Source: Liquidambar formosana
Taxonomy: Eukaryota > Streptophyta > Magnoliopsida > Saxifragales > Altingiaceae
Length of the DNA stretch: 64,000 nucleotides
Direction of reading: 5' to 3'
Assembly: GCA_039720395.1 (NCBI GenBank)
Contig: CM077829.1
Location: 20,310,685 to 20,374,684 of the forward strand
The translations under genes were made by a program, and so were the position numbers. Below the pieces are notes generated by a model. That model was not told where the DNA came from. It saw nothing but the letters and a program-made list of their open reading frames with translations, and searched no databases. Below, one piece after another: positions 23,063-34,430 of this stretch. Within the stretch, counting starts at the first letter, position 1, and each line of letters starts with the position of its first letter.

Positions 23063-25147
23063 TTGCTGGAACCCAAACAAACTGAGGGGATTAATGCTAT
23101 GACTGAAGAAGCTGCTGCCGACAACTCTACTAATCTGATCACTTCCGCCGACGGGAGTACCAGTGCATGGGAATGGAAAAAAGGGGTTGAAATTGTAACT
23201 AACATTATAACTGAGAATAAGCTCAAACCCAAAAATGCGACCACCCCTGTTGTTAGAAATAACATCTTTAATTCCACGTATTTCGATGTGTCTTTCTATG
23301 ATAAAACTGCATTATCACAAGATATTGATTACATTGAAGAATTAATTAAAAAAGATCAAGAAAGGAAAGTAATACCTATTCAAGAAGAAACTATTTTAAT
23401 AGACTTAGGTATTAATGAGAATCATAAAGAAATACGAATTAGTTCCACCTTATCTGAAGAAGAGCGAGGTGAGTTGATAGCCTTGTTGCATGAGTATAAT
23501 GATGTGTTCGCCTGGTCTTATCTAGACATGCCTAGCATTGACCCTAAGATAGCACAGCATCACATACCGATAAAAGAAGACGCTAAGCCAGTGAAGCAAA
23601 AGTTTCGCCGCATGAAGCTTGAGCTGATGATAAAAATCAAGGATGAAGTCACTAAACTTCTCGAGGTAGGGTTCATTCAGACAATGACACGAACTGACTG
23701 GGTGGCCAACATTGTACCAGTTCCAAAGAAAGATGGGAAGATACGGATGTGCGTAGACTATAGAGATCTCAACAAGGCATGCCCGAAAGATGATTTCTCG
23801 TTGCCTCACATCGATGTCCTAGTGGATAATATAGCTTGAAGTGCAATAATGTCATTTATAGATGGGTTCTTAGGCTACAATCAGATTAAGATGGCTCTAG
23901 AAGATATAAGAAAGACAACCTTTATGACAGAATGGGGAATTTATAGCTACACAGTCATGCCTTTTGGTTTAAAGAATGCAGAGGCAACTTACCAGAGGAT
24001 AGCCATAGCACTTTTACATAACATGATGCATACAGAGGTGGAAGTATATGTTGACGACATGATCGTGAAGTCAAAAACTAGAGAAGAACACTAGTTCAAT
24101 CTGAAGAAGTTCTTTGATAGAATCAGGAAATATAAACTGAGGCTAAATCCACAGAAGTGTACTTTTGGGGTAACGACTAGAAAATTACTGGGTTATGTGG
24201 TGAGTAGCAGAGGTATTGAAGTAGATCCGACAAAAATCAAAGCCATCCTTGAAATGGCACCTCCAAAAACTAAGAAAGAAGTTAGGGGATTCTTGGGGAG
24301 ATTGCAGTATATCAGTCGTTTCATAGCCAAAATGACTACCACTTGTGAACCAATCTTCAAGTTGCTAAAGAAAGGAGAAAGCAAAGAGTGGAATGATCAA
24401 TGCCAGCGAGCTTTCGATGCAGTGAAGGAGTAGCTTGTGAAGCCACCAATTCTACAACCTCCTAGGTTGGGAAAACCCTTATTGCTTTATTTAACAGTAT
24501 TCGAAGAAGCATTGGGATGTATGTTGGCTCAGGATGATGGGCAAGGAGGTGACTATGCTATATACTACCTAAGTAAGAAGTTGCATGGTTATGAAACACG
24601 CTACTCTCCAATTGAGAAATCATGTTTCGCTCTCGTATGGGCTACAAAGAAGTTAAGACACCTTCTGTTGAGTTATGAAGTTTGGGTGGTAGCTCGAAAG
24701 GACCCACTAAAATACTTGTTTGAGAAGGCTGTGTTGAATAGGAGAATGTCACAATGGGCGATAATCTTGGCAAGATATGAATTGAAATATATCACTCGAA
24801 AGAGCATAAAAGGGCGGGCAATAGTAGAACATTGTGTAGAGCATCCAGTCATGGGGCAAAATCTCGATAACGATTTTCCAAACGAGAATGTTTTGGCAAT
24901 TGAAGAAGGAAGAGTGTGGAAAATGTACTTTGACGGAGCCTCAAATCAATACGAGGACAGAATTGGGGTATTACTAATTGCTCCAGATGGTTCACACGTC
25001 CCATTGTCTATAAAGTTAAATTTTGAGAATTCAAACAACACAACAGAGTATGAAGCATGTATCGCTAAAGTAGAAGCTTTACTAATTTTAGGGGTACAAG
25101 AAGTGGAGGTATACGGTGATTCTTCCCTAGTAATATCACAAGTTTAG
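23063..25147 (+). pseudogene. E2 RT, RNase H and archaeal-type RNase H
   Basis: One frame with stops shows RT (DGKIRMCVDYRDLN, SFIDGFLGYNQI, YVDDMIVKS near 24047-24075) and a gypsy RNase H lacking the usual first Asp (LYLTVFEEALG). The second RNase H has MYFDGASNQ, NNTTEYEACI and EVYGDSSL. Stops stand at 23837 (TGA), 24092 (TAG), 24431 (TAG) and 25145 (TAG). Order and motifs are the same as in E1, so both are Tat-lineage. It cannot produce a full-length protein. Confidence 0.87.
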
Positions 25148-25291
25148 AGAATCTGGAAGACCAGAGAAGAACATCTCAAGCTATACCAGGGGTATCTGGA
25201 GAAGTTAACGCAGAAATTCGACAAAGTTACTTATACTCCACTCCCTTGGTCACATAATCAATTTGCTCATGCTCTATCGACTGTAGCATCT

Positions 25292-26630
25292 ATGATCAAT
25301 ATACCAGAAGGAGCCCTAATAAAGCCGTTAAGCATACACCAGAAGTCTCAACCTGCATATAAAAAGGCTGTGATGCTAATAGATGCAGAACTTAATGATA
25401 GAAGACCTTGGTATTACGATATCAAGAATGTGATTGAGAAAGATGAATATCCGAAAGGTGCTGACAAAAAAGATCGAAGGGCATTGCGCCTTATGTCCGC
25501 ACAGTACATCTCATGTGGAGGAGATTTATATAGAAGATTGTACGATGGGGTTCATTTGCTATGTGTAGATGAAGAAAAGGCTCGAATTCTCATAGGAGAA
25601 GTGCATGAAGGTGTCTGTGGGCCTCACATGAGTGGCAAGATGTTAGCCAAGAAGATAGTCAACAAGGGATATTTCTGGACAACCATGATAGGAGACTGCA
25701 CGAAATACGTAAAGAGGTGCCATCATACACCAACTTGAATTATATGCCGCCAGTGGAATTGCATCAAATAACCTCACCTTGGCCATTCTCTACCTAGGGC
25801 ATCGACATAATTGGAGAAATTAAACCCAAAGCTACGAGTGGGCACAAGTATATTCTGGTTGCCATAGACTATTTCACCAAATGGGTAGAAACAGCTGCTT
25901 ATGTGGAGTTGAACTCGTCACATACAGCCTGGTTCATTGAGCAGAACATTATTTGTCGATATGGAGTACTGCATGAAGTAATCACAGATAATGGATTACA
26001 TTTCCAAAATGAGGTCAAAGTGCTACTTGAAGAGTATCGGATAAAGCATCATAAGTCTGCCCCGTATAGGCCTCAGACGAATGGAGCTGTAGAAACTACC
26101 AACAAATTCTGGAGAAAAGTGCAATCACATATAAAGACTAGGCGGAGAAACTACCATTTGCACTTTGGGGATATCGTACACCTGTAAGAACATTAACTGG
26201 TGCAACACCATATTCTTTAGTGTACGGGATGAAAGCTGTACTACTAGTAGAAATGGAGGTTGGTTCGTTGAGGGTCATGGTAGAGAATTAGACACCAGAA
26301 ACGAATTGGGTGAAAGGTAGATATGAGTAATTGGAGTTAATTGACGAGAAGAGATTGCAGTCTTTGTATCATGTCCAAGGTTATCAAAAGAGAATTGCCA
26401 GAGCTTTCAACAAAAAGGTGAGGCCCAGAAGACTGAAGGAAGGAGATTTGGTGCTTAAACAAATGCAAGCGCAAATATTTGATCCAAGAGGCAAGTTCAA
26501 GCCCAATTGGATGGGCCCATACATTGTAAAAATGATCATGACAGGAGGGGCAGTTAAGCTGATTGACGAGGATGGTAATGAACTCATGCAACCAGTCAAT
26601 ATGGATCGATTACGAAAGTACTATGTATGA
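25292..26630 (+). pseudogene. E2 integrase
   Basis: The zinc-binding segment (VHEGVCGPHMSGKML, then KRCHH) is cut by a small deletion and frameshift at about 25735, so the last Cys is lost. The core follows in another frame with Asp in GIDIIGEI, Asp in VITDNG and Glu in NGAVETTNK. A second frameshift at about 26105 leads to ALWGYRTPVRTLTGATPYSL, and the C-terminal stretch 26331-26630 (ARAFNKKVRPRRLKEGDLVL, FKPNWMGPYIV) matches E1. Further TAG/TAA stops replace Trp or Gln codons. Confidence 0.85.
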
Positions 26631-26776
26631 GAGGAAGTATATGAACTACGAGGACCTAATTTCCTAAGAAGAAAAAGAAAAAGAAGCAAATCATGATATC
26701 ACAAAATTTAAATTGGGAATAGGCAGCCCTGAATGGGTGCGGTCTAGATTATGGAAGAAAAATAAGATGTTATAAT
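26631..26776 (+). other. E2 3' noncoding segment
   Basis: It holds a purine tract AAGAAAAAGAAAAAGAAG, then AGGCAGCC and GGGTGCGGTC. This is the same order as in the E1 3' region. It is interrupted at 26776 by solo LTR C. Confidence 0.6.
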
Positions 26777-29326
26777 TGTGAATCCCGGAAATTGGGCCCA
26801 TAAAGATTGAAAAGAAAACCAAATGGGTTTGAAAAAAGTAAAAAGGAGTCGCCACCTTATTTTTTAAAGGAAATAAGGAAAACCCTAAAAACCAATTTTT
26901 ATTTTAAGAAAACAAAGGAATAACTCCATGTTTAAAAAGGAAAGGCAAAAACAGTCTTTTGGAAACCAAATAAATCGGGATTCGGAGGCTAAGTTATGAC
27001 ATAGGAAGGTTCTAGGCATTGCCTATAGGCACCCATGTCACCCTTTTGGTCTCTCGGTTTATTTAGACTAAATTAAAGTCTTACTATACAAAAATCAGCA
27101 AGTATATCATCACAAGAATTGCATGCATATCATATATTCCATCCATAATAAACAAACAAAAACGAAGAAAACAAAACAAAACTAGGATACTTAGATCCTA
27201 GGGCGGACTTGAACCTCAAAGCGCCTACGTACCATGTAGCGAAATACATGGATCAAAGTCCACGTAGTTCGAAGAGAATTAGGGTTAAATCCTAATATAA
27301 ACTTATGGTAAAAACCCTAGGTTTCCCTATTTGAAAGATAGAAAATCTGGTATTTAAACCAAGTTTGAAATAGAAATAACTTCCACAAAATGGAAACTTT
27401 GAGAAAAAGGCAACTTTATTTTAACAAGGAAACCTCTAGTAATTCACCATGGATTCATATTAAGAAGTAACCCTAAAAAGGGAGAAGGGAAAAGTTAAGG
27501 AAGAAAGAAGTGAATTGGGGTATTTCCACACCCTACTTACCTTAGGCAATTACTCCAAGCAAATAGCAAACTTAAGCAATAATAGCCCTATTTGCAATGA
27601 GGCAATTATCGCACCTGTTTGCACCCTTACACGTGCTCAAAACAAGATAAAAAGAAGAACAAAGAAATCTAGACAGAATAGTATTAAAGCCTAAATTCAT
27701 CCACTAATCATGCAAATAACATAAACAATGAATAAAACTAAACCTTAATGCAATCCTAACACTAAGACATGCAAAAAAACCCTAAAATCCACTAACATGA
27801 ATGCGAAAATATCATAATTATTCTATATGCAAGACATACATAATAACCATGAAGAAAAATTAACAAAGAAGCCTAAGTTAACATGCTATATGAAACTAAC
27901 CTAAAACAAGGACAATAGGAACCCTAAACTCACAATCATGCTTAAAAACCTATAGAATAGCTCTAAAGCATGCATAACTCATGATGAATAGTATTTAAAC
28001 CATGTATATTAACTAACTAAAGCTATAACACATGATAAAAAATAAAAAATAAAAAAAAAATAAAAAAACTCAACTTTAACATGCAATAGTCCTATTCTAT
28101 AAGAAACCCTAATTTAAACTTGAATAGAAGGGAGTTTTACCTTAGGAAGAGATTCCTTGCTGCTGTAGAGACTCTCTTGCTCTTGTGGATAACTTGAACC
28201 AAGCTTCTTCAAGGCTACAGCAGGAACTCCAACTCTCCTTTAGCTCTCTCTCTCTTATTCTCTCTCAAACACTCAGGTTTAATGCATAAAGTGGTCTCCA
28301 ACTGCCTCCCCTTGTGCTGGAGCATAAGAGGTATTTATAAAGTTCAATTAGAATAAATCAATGGCTAGGATTAAAACCCTAAAATTTAATCCAAGGGTTA
28401 TTAGAGACTCCCTTGGTGCTTAAGTAACTCAAAAGTTACCAAAAACTAGAAGGAAAGTCGTCCAAAAGAGTCCAAGTAGGTCAAAATTGAGGAAAATCCG
28501 CTTCAGCAAGGAATTTGCAAGAAAATAGGAAAGTGGTCTCGGGTGACCACCAGGCCTTGGGTGGTCAGCTACCCAGGGGCTGGGTGGTTAGCCACCCGGG
28601 TTTGGGTGGTCACCCGAGCCCACTTCAGTTTTTTGACATTTTTGGACTCTGTTGCCTTCTAGGAGTGTTTTGGGGTCAAATTAACTCCGATTTTGATGAA
28701 ATAAAAGCCAAAACAACCGTGTTTCGATGAGGAATACATTTTTAAACATTTTAGGGTAAAGACCACTAATTATGGGGGCATGGTTAGGTTTGACAAAGGC
28801 GGTTAACTACTATGTTCTACCTTTGCAAAGCATAGGTATGCACATAGGATCAAACCAAATGCTTTCCATATCAAAATTAAACCTTCTAAAACACTTTTGG
28901 GGATAAAATGATGACTAATGAAAGTCAATTTGAAAAGATTTGGTTGGTAATTATGAGTTAATTTGAGCTAACACGAAAGGGGTCAATTAATCAACTTGAA
29001 CTACATTAAGCCATTTTAACCCTAAGCCATTGATTCATCAAATTGAATCTAGAAATACCTCATATGCATCAATATGAACTCCAATTGACAACTTGGAGAT
29101 CATTTCAAGGTCAAATAAAAAGTTTGTGACCTAAAAGACGATTATGCCCCTCAAGTCACAAAAGTCCTTATTATCCCTCAAGATCAACTCCGAATTGAAC
29201 CAAAATTCATATCCAATGTCCTTGTGACTCTAGAAAGCTAATGCAAGTAACTAGATTCAAAAACAAAACAAAAACCTACATGAAATGGTGAGCCCTAGTA
29301 AGGTGGTGCAAAAATGGGGTGTGACA
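26777..29326 (-). mobile_element. Solo LTR C of the LTR A family
   Basis: This 2550-bp LTR runs TGTGAATCCCGG to GGGGTGTGACA on the plus strand and is flanked by a perfect 5-bp duplication ATAAT (26772-26776 and 27-31 of the 29.3-kb block). It has no internal domain. It was at first taken as the E2 3' LTR, but the duplication and its orientation (sense on the minus strand, as for LTR B) show an independent insertion between E2 pol and the PMD gene. It provides the empty-site counterpart for the insertion inside LTR A. Confidence 0.92.
28538..28618. repeat. Branched palindrome in LTR C
   Basis: The outer stem CTCGGGTGACCACC (28538-28551) pairs perfectly with GGTGGTCACCCGAG (28605-28618). Inner stem-loops lie at 28559-28574 (GGGTGG, loop TCAG, CTACCC) and 28582-28597 (GGGTGG, loop TTAG, CCACCC). 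It sits between flanks shared with LTR B. Confidence 0.9.
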
Positions 29327-29331
29327 ATAAT

Positions 29332-29559
29332 CTATGAAGACGGTGGTGAAACCAATTCATAATTATCAAGATTCTTGTTAAATATAGGGGTCAATTAAAA
29401 AGCGAATTCTTGAAAATAGATAACTGGTACATCTTGATTGTTTTTATTTAAATTGAAAATGTAAGAAAGAAACAATGAAAGGTGCAATAAAATCTGAAGA
29501 AAGATGTATCGACATACATTTCATTTTCAATCTCTTATCCTCTTTGAATGCCCTTTTTC
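29332..29559. other. E2 noncoding sequence between LTR C and PMD gene
   Basis: No ORF or motif is recognised. By position it is the spacer between E2 pol and its antisense gene. Confidence 0.35.
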
Positions 29560-30756
29560 TCCAATTGATTCTTTTCTCGTATGATGTGTTTTTGGTTCCA
29601 CTTTCTTAGCATTTTCCAAATCCATAGCTAGCCAGACATAATAGGATGATGGTGGACTTACTAATGTCGGGGCCCGAAGGTTGCCTATTCGTGACCTATG
29701 TTTCCATGATGATTGAACTCACTCAATGGCTCGCATAAAGATGGGGCAAGTTTATTCAGCATGATCTTTGATAAGAACATATTGATTCTTCCCAAATTGG
29801 CGTGCAATACAAGATGCAGGATAGTATGAGATATCATGCAAACCAATCAACATTACACTCCCAGCGAGTACCAACTCGGTGGTCATTTAATCGATATGCC
29901 ACCATAAGCAGTACCAAAGGATGTGGTGACAAGACAAAGAACCCAAGAATTCTTGCAGCTTCTCAGGATTGGGGAAGGGTTTAGCCAACTTGCAATAGCG
30001 ATAATGTTCTGGTCGATAAGGATATACTGTTGGCGCTTCAACCAATTGGAGACGTTTGTACAGCCATATCTGATGAATGGGAAAGGTAAGAATGTGTTGA
30101 TTTGACAGACTAATAATAAAAGAGTGATCGATTACTTGTAATAGAAGAGGGCTGCCCCGCGTTAAGGAAGTCTCTTTTCGCACTACATCGTCAAGGCCAT
30201 TGAGGGTTTCTGCAAGAATTATCATGCATGGATTATAGGAAGAAATGTGTTGTACCACATGAAGGAGAGCCAAATCAACTGAGTGGAGGTCAATGATGAG
30301 AAGATACCCCACTAATAAGCATAGACAAAGAGCCTTGAATACATAATTATCTGGTAAAGGAAGAGCGGTAGAAAAGTGTTGCACAAAAAGTTCGAGATTT
30401 ATAATGGAATTAATGCACCATGATCTGGCCTGCTCTACAGAAATATTTAGAGTCAAGGCAAGGTTAGAAGGAAGGAACATAGTTTGAGAAGGAAGCAAGG
30501 GATCGTGGGAAATTGGGTAATTGAGAATTGCACTAAATTCTTCTATGGTGGGGCAAATCTCTATGTTGTTGAAACGGAATACATAACGAAGAAGGTCCCA
30601 ATATTTTATAACTGTTGAGGGGAAACTTTCATTGATCCTTGCTTGGCAGTAGTGGATTAAAGAAGAAAGATGAATTGACTTAAATGGTTGGACTATTTAG
30701 CGGTTAACAAACAAAAGCCACCTTTTGATATTCAGGAGAGAGAAAGGGCTTGCCAT
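29560..30756 (-). pseudogene. Plant mobile domain gene, antisense ORF of E2
   Basis: ATG at 30756 opens MASPFSLLNIKRW. After one stop the frame gives YWDLLRYVFRFNNIEICPTI and EEFSAILNYP, the typical N-terminal part of an aminotransferase-like PMD. The middle follows (IILAETLNGLDD, GSPLLLQV) up to a stop at 29887. Beyond that the same frame continues (IARQFGKNQYVLIKDHAE) with further stops to about 29560. It has no introns. It is the same type as the copy at 1-771 and has the same position and polarity relative to pol once solo LTR C is disregarded. The region upstream of its ATG carries GCGTACGC palindromes. Confidence 0.75.
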
Positions 30757-31379
30757 GATATCTTGAAAGGTTGGGAGAGTAAATAGAAGGGCTTACCTAT
30801 TTATAGAAGGGAGAATGATGTTGCTGGCTGAAATAGGGAGGTACTCCATGCACTAAGAATCATTTTTAATGATGAAAAGGTGGATTGTGCTGGTCAAAGC
30901 ACTAAAAAATGTGGTTGGCATTCCATCATGCGTACGCTTTGTTTTTTATGCGTACGCACCATATAATCATGCGTACGCTGTTTGATTATGCGTACACACC
31001 CTACATTCATGTGTACGCATTATTTGATTATGCGAATGCACCATAAGGCCAAATCCGTTTTTCTTAGCTTGTTTCCTGCTTTATGATAAATCTTGTATTC
31101 ATTCCACTCATTACCATTCATTTGGTAAATTTTGTTGAGCTTATTTCTCATTTAATAATGCGAGTGCAACAATAAATAAAAAAAAGTAAAAAAAATGAGA
31201 CAAAAGAAGGGTGCCATCAACTGAAAGGTGCAGAAAAAAGGCAGGAATATCAAGTCATCTGGATAAAAAGTATGGGCACCCATGTGCCTAATTGACAAAG
31301 CAATCAAAGGAAAAGATAAATGCACCCATGTGCATACCAAATGTGCAGGTTCAGAAATAAACAAAAGAAAAAAAATTGT
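30757..31379. other. Noncoding region upstream of the E2 PMD gene, with GCGTACGC palindromes
   Basis: Six copies or near-copies of ATGCGTACGCA lie between 30927 and 31041, about 20 bp apart, each separated by AT-rich spacers. The rest (31042-31379) is AT-rich with no ORF. The palindrome is shared with 43.5-46.2 kb. Confidence 0.6.
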
Positions 31380-31632
31380 TTAAGTTACACCCCAAATAAT
31401 AAAATGTTTTAAGAAAGTAAAACTAAAAGGGCCCTCCATGGCGTCCTCGTCCTCGATTACTCCTACTCCTAACACTGGGAGCCTAGGATGAACTCCCACC
31501 CTGGTGAGCACTCGAAGCCTCATCACCACCACCACCACCAAACAGACCTCTAGGTGGACCATTCGGTGCCACTAGACCTCCATGCAATCTCAGAGAATAA
31601 TCCGTCACCATAGCCTTTAGGCTTCCCACTAG
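31380..31632 (-). pseudogene. Last exon of the intron-containing PMD gene
   Basis: An acceptor-like TTTAG at 31633 precedes a frame with GSLKAMVTDYSLRLHGGLVA, NGPPRGLFGGGGG and an Arg/Gly/Ser-rich tail (RSRSNRGRGRHGG), interrupted by one stop. Such Gly/Arg-rich tails end many TE-related PMD proteins. It continues the gene whose upstream exons lie at 42138-44105. The intron between them received the copia insertion. Confidence 0.6.
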
Positions 31633-31778
31633 CTAAATCATATTTGCAAACCCAGTCATGTTGAGTTGCAAAAAGGGAGAAATACGATTAGTCATGCATA
31701 CATACATTTTGCAAATAAATTTATATTGCAGAAAAAGAAAAAAAAAAAGAAGAAAAGAGAAAAAGAGGGACAGGTATG

Positions 31779-33436
31779 TGTTGGGAATCGATCAAGAGGG
31801 AAAAATACAAAGGCGGAATATAAAAATTTTTCCTGCGACTCCCAATCCCATGAATCTAACTATGCATAACACAAAATCAAACCCTAACTACAAAGAAGGT
31901 TAGAACACTTACAGAATTTTTGTCTTCTCCTTTTTGCTCCAAGCTTTGATTCCGGACAGCGGTGAATGAGCAGCCCAAGTGTGCTGCCTCCAACGGTATC
32001 CACACCTAGCTAGAGCTTCAAGTCCTTTCTTTCTTCTTCCTTGTTGTTGCTAGAGGTGGAGAAGAGAGAGAGAGAGAAGAGAGCCTCCAAGGGGCTGGAC
32101 GGCTAGGGTTTATTGTGCAAGCCTATTATGCCATGTCACACATAAGTGTGACTTATATAGGCAGCCCACTAAAGGGGGCTGGCCATGGGGAAGAAACCCT
32201 AATAGGGTTATGTGTAATTACTCTTAATTGCACATTAACCCCTATTATTTGTATCAAATACAAATAGGCCCATAAAGAACTATTCTTTATTCACTAAAAC
32301 CCTTTCTCTCATAGACTTTAAAGCCCTTCTTGCATGATCAGTGTGTGACCCATTGGGTTCACATCATTAAGTAGTAGGAATAGCACAAGGTGTGCACAAT
32401 GGAACTCTTTCCATTTAGGGTCTAATTGGAACTCCTTCCAATTCCCTAATTGATTATAACTCACTTATATCAATTAGGGCTTCTACTAACCATGAGTAAC
32501 ACCTAGCATATGGCTCATGGTGTGGTCCTTAATGAGGTGAATAGTCATTTACAAAGAACCCTTCTGTTATAGTTTATAGGTTACAATTGCATCCTTCCTT
32601 CAACACAATGTCTCCAATTGAACTAATAGGACATGGAAGTCTGTCTAGTCCCTAGTTCAATTACTTTATACTCATTCATAGATATCAACTCATTGATGAA
32701 CTCATGAAACTCTTTTCATATTCATCCTACCATGGCCATGGATTTAATGAGTTATATTATGAATGTTATATGAGACATTCTCTCTCTTTTTCCTGAGAGT
32801 GATGGATCCCTTGTTGATCACTCACATGCCTTCATACACATAGCAGTAGGGCCAATGAACACCTTTGCAGACCCCTGAATAGGATCTGCACTTAGTGTTA
32901 TCAAACTTCTAAAGCTACATGCATAAGGCAACTATGGTGTCTCAGGTCTAAGGATTACTTGTACCACTATAACAATGAGAAACTGATTGACAGGCAGGAT
33001 AAAACTCCATTCAGTTTATCTCATATCTTTGGTCACATTCAGTGTACCTATTCTTATAATAGGCACCCACTTGTTGGTTGTAGTGTCTCCACACAAATAG
33101 CTTGAGACTAGCTATCCTCCTATAGAGTCAACCTAACAAGTGCTAGTCCTATGGTTCATTACTGTCCATCATAGTGAACCTTCAACTAGGAATGCTTAAG
33201 GAGTTTAGTACAGAGATATATCTATAGTCTCAAAATTACAACTCTTTGTAATTCCATATTCTCAACTCTAACTCCATGGACATATTATGTAAATATAAAT
33301 GATGCATATAAACATAATAGAATAAGCCCTTTTATTAAATCAATAATAAATGTGACATACATAAATGAAATCAAATGATTGTTCCTAATCCCTAAACAAT
33401 CATCTCTATGATTGGCTCTAGGGCATAATCCTAACA
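31779..33436 (-). repeat. Left (3') copia LTR
   Basis: This LTR is 1658 bp and seems base-for-base the same as 39813-41470 wherever checked. It contains a GA-rich run near 32060-32085 and TATATAGG near 32154. Confidence 0.88.
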
Positions 33437-34430
33437 ATCTCCCACTTGCACTAAAGCCAATCGACCATGTATCGCATACCTATCTTCTCAAGATGTTGGT
33501 CTTAGACATAACCAATTATGTTTTAAAGCTTTAGTCAGTAGGTCTACAAAAACTTATGTAGATAATATCTTCTGTAATGTGTCTATTACCTCTTCCAATG
33601 ATTCCTCTAATCACTTGGAATTGTCACTCTATGAGTTTGGACTTTTGATGAGACCGTGATTCCTATACTTGAGCTATAGACCCATTGTTGTCACAAAACA
33701 AGGTGTGGGCAACTCAATGGAAGGAACAACTCTAAGTTCTAAATGAACTTATAGATCCAAACAGTCTCCTAGACAATGCGACAATTAATTCACCCTTAAT
33801 AATGGAATCCACTGTATCTTTCATACAGTTCTTCCATTAAGTATTTCACCAACTAAAGTGAATATAAAATATACCCCATATGGATTATATCCAAATCCAT
33901 ATACCCATCTACTATGAGTTTACAATTTCCATATACAATCCAATATTCCAAATTTGAATTGATTGATAACTATTTGTAACAATTACAACATAATAGATAT
34001 CAGGTTCAATACATAGTGTAAAATAAGGCTTCTTAACACTTTAAGAATCTTACTTGTGTCATCCTAGGGCATATGCCCTTGAATAATGAATTCTTATCTG
34101 AAGTAAATCAGACCTCCCTTAGAATTCTCCATGTTGAACTCCTTCAACATTTCAACTATGTTTAATGACTTGGAGATACTTAGCAATCTATATGATCTAT
34201 CTCTATAGATCTTGTTGGATGCTTCTACCAAATCTTTCATGAAGAAGTTTTTCTCAAAAACTAAAACTTCACATTAGATAACATTTATATATCATTTATA
34301 ATGATTAGGATGTCATCTTATTGATAGGATAAAGAAAAACGATCGCGCTCCCACTAACCTTTTATACACTCATGGTCCATCTATACAATGAGAGAAATCA
34401 AACAATTTGATTACTTCAACTTTATAGATG
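33437..34430 (-). pseudogene. Relic of copia pol (RT to 3' end)
   Basis: Reading the minus strand through several frames and stops recovers pieces typical of copia RT: SGSAIVFL near 34350, a stretch like the region after the DD motif, then FKGICPRMTQ near 34080-34100. A short tail CKWEIVR runs into the polypurine tract near 33440. The frame is destroyed by many stops. The 654-bp part nearest the LTR is duplicated intact in its decayed state at 41471-42124. Confidence 0.65.

Larger units (their letters stand above)
20296..26776 (+). mobile_element. Decayed Tat-lineage retrotransposon E2, coding part
   Basis: A single gag-pro-pol reading frame originally ran from 20296 to 26630. It is now broken by more than a dozen nonsense codons and about three frameshifts (near 22540, 25735 and 26105). 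Domains match E1: gag, zinc knuckle, DNGS protease, G-patch, RT, two RNases H, integrase. Unlike E1, there is no intron-like break between protease and RT. Its antisense PMD gene at 29560-30756 and the upstream noncoding part probably also belong to it. Neither LTR is identified with certainty. Confidence 0.8.

Noticed and set aside
26777..29326. LTR C as the 3' LTR of E2
   Set aside because: It has its own perfect target duplication ATAAT, its sense strand is minus (by comparison with LTR B and its PBS), and E2 sequence continues on its far side.
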